Origin: Methanoregula sp.
Lineage (GTDB): Archaea; Halobacteriota; Methanomicrobia; Methanomicrobiales; Methanospirillaceae
Assembly: GCA_013331015.1 (NCBI GenBank)
Contig: DUHF01000050.1
Location: 1 to 14,420, forward strand
Length of the DNA: 14,420 nt
Direction: 5' to 3'
In this document: positions 1 through 5,148 of the stretch, in pieces
Numbering within the stretch: the first letter of the stretch is position 1
Layout: each line of letters starts with the position of its first letter
Made by a program: the position numbers and the translations under genes
The notes under the pieces: generated by a model
Database searches by the model: none
The model's input: only the letters and a program-made list of their open reading frames with translations
Told to the model about the DNA's origin: nothing

Positions 1-130
1 CGGTAACAAGGTGCCGGAGAAAAACCCCGGCAAACTTCGGGTGCGGGTTCCATGGCAGGGATTCTGGCGAGATTGTCTGCCCCTGCACGGGCACCGTGCC
101 GTGCCTGCCGGATGATCGCGGTGCTTTCAA
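1..130 (-). CDS. Cupin-like protein, N-terminal fragment (runs off left edge)
   Basis: The minus strand from position 130 to the window edge stays open in one frame and encodes 43 residues that read like a real protein, with the stretch PKFAGVFLRHLVT near the edge. I infer a small cupin-domain protein because this kind of N-terminal segment (WNPHP followed by an FAGV strand) resembles my memory of small archaeal cupins; the metal-binding cupin motifs would lie outside the window, so this cannot be verified. The start is probably the TTG at 128-130, preceded on the minus strand by GGTGA about six bases upstream, a good archaeal Shine-Dalgarno site. It lies 50 bp downstream of the permease on the same strand and could share its transcript. 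A competing open frame on the same strand has poorer composition and no good start. Confidence 0.45.
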   Translation of the reverse strand, partial: MKAPRSSGRHGTVPVQGQTISPESLPWNPHPKFAGVFLRHLVT

Positions 131-180
131 TGGCGTTCACCAGATATTTGTTTACCTCATTCGTTGTTCCCTGCAGGAAC

Positions 181-1116
181 CTATGCCATTAATCCACTGA
201 TCGCAAGGAACTGAAAGATGATACCGGCAAGGATGGCGACACCGATTACTGTGAGAACGAACGCAGCCACCAGGCGTTTTTCAAAGATCGATGCAAGGAG
301 CGTTACTTCGGGAATGCTTGCCCCGGCCCCGCCAATAATGAGGGCCATCACGGCACCAATTCCCATTCCCTTTTCAAGAAGCACTGCGCTGATGGGGATA
401 ATGGTCTCTGCCCGGATGTACATTGGGATGCCGATGACTGCTGCAACCGGTATTGCCAGCGGGTTCTGCGGGCCGGCGATGCTGATAATAAGGTCTTCGG
501 GTATGAATCCGTAGATGAACGCCCCGATAGCAGCACCGAGTATGAGGTAGGGAAGCACCTGCCGGAAGAGCGAGAGGGCAAACCCGAGCGAGCGGATGAA
601 CCGGACCTTGTGGGTCGGGGATGCCGGTTGTTCCTCTCCGTGACAGTCACAGCCCGCGGTCTTTTCGAGCGTGACGGCTTTGACGTACCGGGCATATCCC
701 GCCCGCTGGAGCAGGATGCCGGAGATTACCGCTATGGTAAACGTTATGGCAATGTAGATCAGCGTCGGAATGATGCCGAACAGAGCGAGGAGCAGGAGAA
801 CAATGACCGGGTTCAGCAGGGGCGAGGCGATGAGGTACGAGTATGCGATCCCAAATGGTATCCCGACATCCAGAAGCCCGACAAGGACCGGGATGGTGGA
901 GCAGGAACAGAACGGGGTGAGCGCCCCAAAGCCGGCGCCGATAACATTTCCCATCCCGTATTTCCGGTCTTTCAGCGCGGCTTTGATCCTCTCTTCCGGC
1001 ACGTACTCGCGGATCAGCCCCACAAGGAAACTGATCCCGATGAAGAGGATGATCAGCTCAGCGGCGATGACCAGGAAAAACTCTCCTGCGGTAAAGAGGT
1101 CATTGATTGCGGTCAT
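181..1116 (-). CDS. ArsP/COG0701-family permease
   Basis: A 311-residue polytopic membrane protein of the permease family PF03773/COG0701, whose studied members (ArsP) export trivalent organoarsenicals. About eight hydrophobic segments are visible in two halves. The first half carries the family signature TPFCSCSTIP near residues 67-76, with the paired cysteines expected to bind the substrate; the second half carries GIPMYIRAE and GAGASIPE, the matching repeat. The two halves are joined by a hydrophilic loop around residues 155-172 containing CDCHGEE, an extra cysteine/histidine cluster that could hand over metal or metalloid. It is divergent from arsR, with 337 bp between them, which suggests shared control. 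The ATG at 1116 is preceded by a G-run about 12 bases upstream but no typical Shine-Dalgarno. Substrate (methylarsenite, other thiol-reactive compounds) is inferred from the family and neighbours only. Confidence 0.85.
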   Translation of the reverse strand: MTAINDLFTAGEFFLVIAAELIILFIGISFLVGLIREYVPEERIKAALKDRKYGMGNVIGAGFGALTPFCSCSTIPVLVGLLDVGIPFGIAYSYLIASPLLNPVIVLLLLALFGIIPTLIYIAITFTIAVISGILLQRAGYARYVKAVTLEKTAGCDCHGEEQPASPTHKVRFIRSLGFALSLFRQVLPYLILGAAIGAFIYGFIPEDLIISIAGPQNPLAIPVAAVIGIPMYIRAETIIPISAVLLEKGMGIGAVMALIIGGAGASIPEVTLLASIFEKRLVAAFVLTVIGVAILAGIIFQFLAISGLMA

Positions 1117-1262
1117 GGCAGTCTGTGCCCCCCTTTGTAGTATTCAGGTGGGTAATTACTCCACCATCTTGGGCGAAAAACCCGGGTACATATCCAAGGA
1201 TTATCATGTTTTCTCTCGTGTTGCATAATTAATCAGATTGTGTTCAAAAAATCTGGCACCCG

Positions 1263-1279
1263 ACCGGAATACTTCCGGT
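1263..1279. repeat. Perfect 17-bp palindrome ACCGGAA-tac-TTCCGGT
   Basis: Seven-base arms ACCGGAA and TTCCGGT are separated by three bases. It sits in the divergent region upstream of the permease and is followed on the plus strand by an A-run. It could be an operator for the permease, or a hairpin; the sequence does not decide. Confidence 0.5.
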
Positions 1280-1364
1280 AACGCAATTAAAAAAAAACGC
1301 CGGGGGATCCTCGCCCCACCCGACACACCCGGGACAGAGAGCCATTTGTCATCATCAGTTAAAA

Positions 1365-1384
1365 ATTTCAAATTTAATTGAATC
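1365..1384. promoter_or_regulatory. Candidate ArsR operator, upstream copy
   Basis: ATTTCA, eight bases, then TGAATC. The left arm is identical to the downstream copy at 1417-1436 and the right arm matches four of six bases, with the same spacer length. It lies 52 bp (about five helical turns) upstream of the other copy and on the far side of the TATA box. Confidence 0.4.
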
Positions 1385-1400
1385 AATTTTACCGGGCAAG

Positions 1401-1410
1401 ATATTTATAC
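1401..1410 (+). promoter_or_regulatory. Archaeal TATA box of arsR
   Basis: ATATTTATAC fits the archaeal TATA consensus. With the usual 25-bp spacing, transcription would start near 1430, inside the downstream operator copy, giving a leader of about 20 nt to the GTG start. Confidence 0.55.
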
Positions 1411-1416
1411 CTGCGC

Positions 1417-1436
1417 ATTTCATATTAGTTTGAAAT
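1417..1436. promoter_or_regulatory. Candidate ArsR operator (autoregulation)
   Basis: Perfect six-base inverted repeat ATTTCA-N8-TGAAAT placed between the TATA box and the arsR start, overlapping the expected transcription start. ArsR-family dimers typically bind such interrupted dyads in their own promoter, so occupancy here would block initiation. Confidence 0.55.
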
Positions 1437-1453
1437 AGGTTGGGAGTACTTTG

Positions 1454-1837
1454 GTGACGAAACGACCAGGAGAAAAATCCAAAAAGGAACCCATGTGCCG
1501 GACTGAGATCCCCGGGCCAGTCCAGTGCGATCTCGAAGAAGTCGGCGGCGTGAACGGGCTCAACAAGCGTCTGCCATCAAAGAAAACCATCGGGAAGATA
1601 AGCGCGATACACCACGCACTTTCCGACCCGGTCCGGATACATATCCTCTACCTCCTGAACGTCCAGCCTCTCTGTGTCTGCGTCATCAAGGAATGTATCG
1701 GAATTGCCGGTTCAAAGTTGTCGTATCACCTGAATATCATGAAAGAAAACGGGCTTGTCGATTCAGAACAACAGGGCAACTGGATTATCTACCGTATTAC
1801 CGAAAAAGGAAAGAAGTACGCTGATGAAACCGTATGA
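1454..1837 (+). CDS. arsR: ArsR-family metalloid-responsive repressor
   Basis: A 127-residue winged-helix repressor. The core runs from about residue 47 with HALSDPVRIHILYLL, then the sensor helix with LCVCVIKEC, the recognition helix GSKLSYHLNIMKENGLV, and the wing QQGNWIIYRIT. The cysteines in LCVC occupy the place of the classical ELCVCDL As(III)/Sb(III)-binding motif of ArsR, and a third cysteine four residues on could complete a three-coordinate site. The N-terminal 40 residues add two more cysteines (MCRTE, VQCDL). The GTG at 1454 is preferred because GGGAG lies seven bases upstream; a TTG at 1451 and an ATG at 1493 are alternatives. It is the first gene of the plus-strand array and overlaps the next gene by four bases. 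Expected to repress its own promoter and release DNA on binding metalloid. Confidence 0.9.
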   Translation: MTKRPGEKSKKEPMCRTEIPGPVQCDLEEVGGVNGLNKRLPSKKTIGKISAIHHALSDPVRIHILYLLNVQPLCVCVIKECIGIAGSKLSYHLNIMKENGLVDSEQQGNWIIYRITEKGKKYADETV

Positions 1838-2109
1838 CCGGAATGGCAAAAAAGCCTGATAACGCGCAAAAATCTGCATGCAGCCCGGCAAAATGCCAGG
1901 TGGAAGCAGTGCTCCCGGTTGACCGTCGCGGGCAGATTGTCATCCCTAAAGAGGTCCGGAAACGGGCGAACATCCGGGATGGTGACAAACTCGCACTTGT
2001 CAGCTGGATGAACAAGGATGAGATTTGCTGCCTTGCTCTGATACGAACCGACAACCTGTCTTCAGAAATATCCGGTGTAATGCATTCCCTTCTTGCCGAC
2101 AAGGATTGA
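1834..2109 (+). CDS. AbrB/SpoVT-fold protein with paired cysteines, HgcAB-associated-like
   Basis: A 91-residue protein with an AbrB/MazE swapped-hairpin DNA-binding domain at about residues 24-60 (VDRRGQIVIPKEVRKRA, then GDKLALVSW). Cysteines flank the fold: CSPAKC at residues 16-21 and a CC pair in EICCLAL. This combination, a CxxxxC before the fold and CC in the last strand, closely matches what I remember of the AbrB-like protein encoded near the mercury-methylation genes hgcAB, although those genes are absent here. The start codon overlaps the arsR stop in ATGA, implying translational coupling; an ATG at 1843 is an alternative. The cysteines suggest metal- or metalloid-sensing or binding, perhaps as a second regulator alongside ArsR. 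That role is inference. Confidence 0.75.
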   Translation: MTGMAKKPDNAQKSACSPAKCQVEAVLPVDRRGQIVIPKEVRKRANIRDGDKLALVSWMNKDEICCLALIRTDNLSSEISGVMHSLLADKD

Positions 2110-2169
2110 TTCTACCCGGTTGAGCCGGTCCTGTTTTTCATCCGTCACTACGGGGAGTTGTAGAGGGGC

Positions 2170-2189
2170 GATTCAAAATAATTTTAAAT
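2170..2189. promoter_or_regulatory. Weak third ArsR-type operator over a TATA box
   Basis: GATTCA, eight bases, then TTAAAT matches the arsR operator arms at four and five of six positions with the same spacing. It overlaps the TATA element used for the next gene. The stretch is AT-rich, so chance resemblance is a real possibility. Confidence 0.25.
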
Positions 2190-2190
2190 G
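2181..2190 (+). promoter_or_regulatory. TATA box for the CCGP small protein
   Basis: ATTTTAAATG is centred about 26 bp upstream of the ATG at 2211, the spacing expected for a leaderless archaeal transcript. No Shine-Dalgarno precedes the ATG. Confidence 0.45.
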
Positions 2191-2210
2191 ATTAATGCTC
2201 ACAGGTACTT

Positions 2211-2387
2211 ATGACTGAGAAGAAAGGATTTTTGGAAAAGATTTTCGGGAAACAGGAATCCTGCTGCTGCGGGCCAAAGATTGTACCGAAAACCGATGCA
2301 ATGAAAGACACGGATGCAGCGGGTGAATCCTGTTCTTGCTGCGGCCCGGCGATCGCACGGAAAACTGAAGAAAAGAATGAGCAGTAG
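2211..2387 (+). CDS. Small cysteine-rich protein with two CCGP motifs
   Basis: A 58-residue protein of unknown function. After a basic N-terminus (MTEKKGFLEKIFGK) come two related modules, ESCCCGPKI and ESCSCCGPAI, separated by about 20 charged residues. The six cysteines, clustered in two knuckles, could bind thiophilic metals or metalloids such as As(III), Hg(II) or Cu(I). No membrane segment or signal peptide is visible, so it should be cytoplasmic. It lies between the AbrB-fold gene and the arsF-like gene on the same strand and appears to have its own TATA box. The ATG at 2211 is the only good start. It could act as a metallochaperone passing ligand to a permease or regulator, but nothing beyond the motif and location supports that. 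Confidence 0.7.
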   Translation: MTEKKGFLEKIFGKQESCCCGPKIVPKTDAMKDTDAAGESCSCCGPAIARKTEEKNEQ

Positions 2388-2392
2388 GAATA

Positions 2393-2863
2393 ATGCATTA
2401 TCTCCAGCGAATTTTCACCGGCATCATCGTTGTTTGCGTCCTGACCGGATTCGGGATCGCTGCCGGCTGCACCGCCCCGGCAAACCCGGCCTCATCCGTG
2501 CCTGCGGTTGCCGGTGGCCCGGTAGATAAGGTCGAGATCTACCATTTCCACGCTACCCAGCAGTGCGTTTCGTGTATCGCGGTCGGCGACCTTGCCGAGA
2601 AGACGGTGAATGAAAATTTCAAGGATGAACTCGCATCGGGCCGGCTCGTCTTTGCCCACGTGAACGGACAACTACTGGAGAATAACGAACTGGTCAGTAA
2701 GTACGGTGCAACCGGCTCCTCGCTGTGGATTGGGGTGTACGATGCCAACGGTTTCCATAAGGAGGAGAACGTGAAAGTCTGGTATCTCATCAACAACAAG
2801 GATGCTTACTCCCTGTATCTCACGGATCTCATCAATAAACGCCTGAACGGGGACCTCTCCTGA
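2393..2863 (+). CDS. ArsF-like thioredoxin-fold lipoprotein
   Basis: A 156-residue exported protein. The N-terminus has a hydrophobic segment ending in a lipobox (IAAGC, Cys26), so it is probably anchored outside the membrane. A thioredoxin-like domain follows, starting with VDKVEIYHFHAT and a CVSC redox pair at residues 58-61. The layout and the HATQQCVSC motif match the family annotated as the ArsF subunit of nitrophenyl/aromatic arsenical reductase in arsEFG operons; that name rests on family memory. It ends one base before the next gene, so the two are certainly co-transcribed, and the CcdA-like partner could supply electrons to its cysteines. The ATG at 2393 follows the stop of the small cysteine-rich gene by five bases, with AGGAA overlapping that stop as a likely Shine-Dalgarno. 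Confidence 0.75.
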   Translation: MHYLQRIFTGIIVVCVLTGFGIAAGCTAPANPASSVPAVAGGPVDKVEIYHFHATQQCVSCIAVGDLAEKTVNENFKDELASGRLVFAHVNGQLLENNELVSKYGATGSSLWIGVYDANGFHKEENVKVWYLINNKDAYSLYLTDLINKRLNGDLS

Positions 2864-2864
2864 A

Positions 2865-3599
2865 ATGGATCTTCTGAATTATCTCGGGACGATGGGGGAG
2901 AGCCCGGTTCCGGTCGTTGCCGCATTCTTCATCGGGCTGATGACAGCCATCAGTCCCTGCCCGCTCGCGACCAACATCACCGCCATTGCATATATCTCAA
3001 AAAGGATTGACAGCAGCCGGCACACGCTTCTCACGGGATTTGTGTACACTATCGGCCGGATGGCGGCATATATCGCGGTCGCGTCGGTCATCGTCTTCTT
3101 CGGGATGAACATACAGTTCATTGCCCTGGGACTCCAGCGTTACGGGGAACTATTGCTGGGGCCGTTCCTCGTGCTGTGCGGCATCTTCCTGCTCGGGATC
3201 ATCACTCTGGACCGGTTGCCCGGTGGCGACCGGATCTCCGGGTTCACGTCCAATATTTCAGCAGGGCTCGCTGACAAGGGATACCTGGGAGCGTTCCTGC
3301 TCGGCGTCGTCTTCGCGCTCTCCTTCTGCCCGTTCTCCGCGGTGCTCTTCTTTGCCATGCTCATCCCGCTCGCGCTTGGAGCGGGCGACCCGGTGATCAT
3401 TCCGGCCGTGTTTGCGATTGCCACGGGTCTGCCGGTCATCGTGATCTCGTTTTTGCTTGCCCAGGGAATCGGGAAATGCAAGGGCATGATGCAGAAGATC
3501 GGTGCCGCCGAAGTCTTGATACGACGGGCGGTTGCGGTGGTATTCATCGTCACCGGCCTGTATTATCTTGTGCTTGTTTATGGGCATGGCATAATCTGA
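2865..3599 (+). CDS. ArsG-family CcdA/DsbD-like membrane protein
   Basis: A 244-residue protein with about six membrane helices and the two conserved cysteines of the CcdA/DsbD fold: PCPLATN (Cys32) in the first helix and FCPF (Cys155) in the fourth. Proteins of this fold carry electrons from cytoplasmic thioredoxin to the outer face by a disulfide relay. The subgroup paired with ArsF is annotated as ArsG, described as an efflux permease for aromatic arsenicals in bacterial arsEFG operons; both ideas, export or electron transfer, remain open for this archaeal protein. It is tightly coupled to the ArsF-like gene (one-base gap), supporting a two-component membrane unit. No ArsE-like gene is visible in the window. 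Confidence 0.75.
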   Translation: MDLLNYLGTMGESPVPVVAAFFIGLMTAISPCPLATNITAIAYISKRIDSSRHTLLTGFVYTIGRMAAYIAVASVIVFFGMNIQFIALGLQRYGELLLGPFLVLCGIFLLGIITLDRLPGGDRISGFTSNISAGLADKGYLGAFLLGVVFALSFCPFSAVLFFAMLIPLALGAGDPVIIPAVFAIATGLPVIVISFLLAQGIGKCKGMMQKIGAAEVLIRRAVAVVFIVTGLYYLVLVYGHGII

Positions 3600-3656
3600 T
3601 GAACAGTTCACACGGCCAGACGAACTCAGGGGTTTGAGGGGTAAGGCCCGGACACA

Positions 3657-3663
3657 TTTTATA
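3657..3663 (+). promoter_or_regulatory. TATA box of the thioredoxin-CcdA fusion gene
   Basis: TTTTATA is centred 29 bp upstream of the ATG at 3689 within the 89-bp gap after the ArsG-like gene. There is no Shine-Dalgarno, so transcription probably starts at or next to the ATG (leaderless). Confidence 0.55.
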
Positions 3664-3688
3664 GCAGGCATGGCTAACCTTTCAGCCA

Positions 3689-4843
3689 ATGAGATCCGTA
3701 ATCCGCCCGGCGATTGTTGGAGTAGTGCTTCTTTGCCTTCTCTTGCTCCCGCCGGTTTCGGCGGAATTGTGCCAGGGATCCGGAACGTGCCCGGATCACA
3801 TGGGAGCCGGTGTACCGGACGAGACCCTCTGTATCTACTCCTTCTACGGCATCGGCTGCCCCCACTGCGATCGGGTGAAGCCGCTCATCGATCAGCTCGC
3901 CGCGAAGTACCCGCAGGTACAACTCAGGAGCTACGAGATCTACTTCAACACCACCAACCAGGCGATGTTCTATGAATTCAACCAGCGCTACGGGGTCACC
4001 GACATGGGCGTGCCAACCCTCTTTATCGGGGACCGGGCTCTTGTCGGCGATGCAGCCATCCAAAAAGAGCTTGAGGATCGGATCCTCTGGTATACGGATC
4101 ACCCGACCGTCTGCCCTTCGACCTATACCATATCCGGGGGCCTCCCGTTCCACCTATCCCCTGCACAACCGGTTGACCTGACCGTCCCTGCCATCGTCAT
4201 CGCGGCAATCATCGACAGCATCAACCCGTGCGCCTTTGCCGTCCTCATCTTCCTCCTCGCATACCTGACCTCACTGGGGGAACGGCGGCGGGTTCTTGCA
4301 GTCGGCATCACCTACATCGCCACGGTCTTTGCGGTCTATTTCGTTGCCGGGCTCGGGCTCCTGACCGTTGTCCAGCAGCTGGGGTATTCCGGGATCGTCT
4401 TTACCATCGCAGCGGTGATAGCGATCCTTGCCGGGATCATCAACATCGCCGAAGTCCTCCTGAAACGCGAGATCTTCACGCTCGCAATCCCCGCCTCCCA
4501 AAAAGCGTCAATCGACGAGTACGTGAAACGGGCATCCATCCCATCGGCCATCATTCTTGGCGGCATTGTCAGCATGGTAGAACTTCCCTGCACCGGCGGG
4601 GTCTATCTTGCGATTCTCGGCCTTATCGGAGAACGGATGACCCTTCTCGATGGCATCCCGTACCTCCTGCTCTACAACCTGATCTTCGTCCTCCCGCTCA
4701 TCCTGATCCTGCTTGTGGTGTACTGGGGCGGGACACCGGAGAAGATGGAGGCGTACCGGACGGGGAGCCGCCGGTGGGTGCGGCTCCTTATCGGACTTAT
4801 GATGGTCGCACTCGGGGTGGCGATGCTGACCGGGGTGGTCTGA
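3689..4843 (+). CDS. Secreted thioredoxin fused to CcdA/DsbD-like membrane domain
   Basis: A 384-residue fusion. Residues 1-25 form a signal peptide ending VSA. A thioredoxin-like domain follows with the redox pair CPHC at residues 57-60 and the cis-proline motif GVPT at 107-110. A membrane domain of about six helices starts near residue 163 and carries INPC (Cys181) and LPC (Cys301), the two cysteines of the CcdA/DsbD electron relay. Electrons from cytoplasmic thiols would cross through Cys181/Cys301 to the outer CPHC site and on to substrates such as the ArsF-like lipoprotein. Four extra cysteines (28, 34, 48, 142) lie in the extracytoplasmic part. It follows the ArsG-like gene after 89 bp and has its own TATA box, so it can be expressed alone. 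Partner assignment is inference. Confidence 0.85.
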   Translation: MRSVIRPAIVGVVLLCLLLLPPVSAELCQGSGTCPDHMGAGVPDETLCIYSFYGIGCPHCDRVKPLIDQLAAKYPQVQLRSYEIYFNTTNQAMFYEFNQRYGVTDMGVPTLFIGDRALVGDAAIQKELEDRILWYTDHPTVCPSTYTISGGLPFHLSPAQPVDLTVPAIVIAAIIDSINPCAFAVLIFLLAYLTSLGERRRVLAVGITYIATVFAVYFVAGLGLLTVVQQLGYSGIVFTIAAVIAILAGIINIAEVLLKREIFTLAIPASQKASIDEYVKRASIPSAIILGGIVSMVELPCTGGVYLAILGLIGERMTLLDGIPYLLLYNLIFVLPLILILLVVYWGGTPEKMEAYRTGSRRWVRLLIGLMMVALGVAMLTGVV

Positions 4844-5148
4844 CAGGGACGACTTATGCGGTTGTCTGCGGTGGATTGTGCATACCCCTACGAATAAGAT
4901 TTCCCCCATTATCCGCACTCTAAAAAAAACCCGGAATGCCCATGGGTTCATGGTTCCGCCCGAACTATCCATAAAACACAATGGGGAAATCCGACAGGGG
5001 ACGGCTCCGGATTTCCCTGTATTGAACCGGAAGGCACGTACTTTTTTAAAAAAGCAGCAATATCTGCTTCAACGTCTGCATGCAGCCACCCGGGACTTCC
5101 CCGGCTCCGCCCGGTGTCGGCCGATTGTGAATTTCCTGACCGGGCACT
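4844..5148. other. Convergent intergenic region with T-rich terminators
   Basis: This 305-bp stretch between two converging genes has no supported gene; an open plus-strand frame at 4878-5255 overlaps the ligase end and shows no family resemblance. It contains an A8 run at 4922-4929 (T8 on the minus strand) and the palindromic TTTTTTAAAAAA at 5042-5053, either of which could end transcripts. Confidence 0.6.
5042..5053. terminator. Bidirectional T-run terminator
   Basis: TTTTTTAAAAAA gives a T6 run on both strands about 200 bp past the thioredoxin fusion and 96 bp past the ligase stop. Archaeal RNA polymerase terminates at such T-runs without needing a hairpin. Confidence 0.4.

Larger units (their letters stand above)
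1117..1453. other. Divergent intergenic region, permease / arsR
   Basis: No convincing gene lies in these 337 bp. The stretch holds a 17-bp palindrome at 1263-1279, an A-run at about 1288-1296, and the arsR promoter with two similar inverted repeats at 1365-1436. A possible minus-strand TATA element for the permease is the AT-rich TTAATTATG (about 1224-1234 in reverse), but this is weak. A 60-codon minus-strand open frame at 1204-1386 covers these elements and looks like chance. Confidence 0.6.

Noticed and set aside
1204..1386. 60-codon minus-strand open frame in the permease/arsR gap
   Set aside because: Covers palindromes and A-runs of the regulatory region and overlaps an arsR operator; composition not protein-like and no Shine-Dalgarno.
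2314..2529. 71-codon plus-strand open frame
   Set aside because: Overlaps both the CCGP gene and the ArsF-like gene in another frame; Arg-rich shadow.
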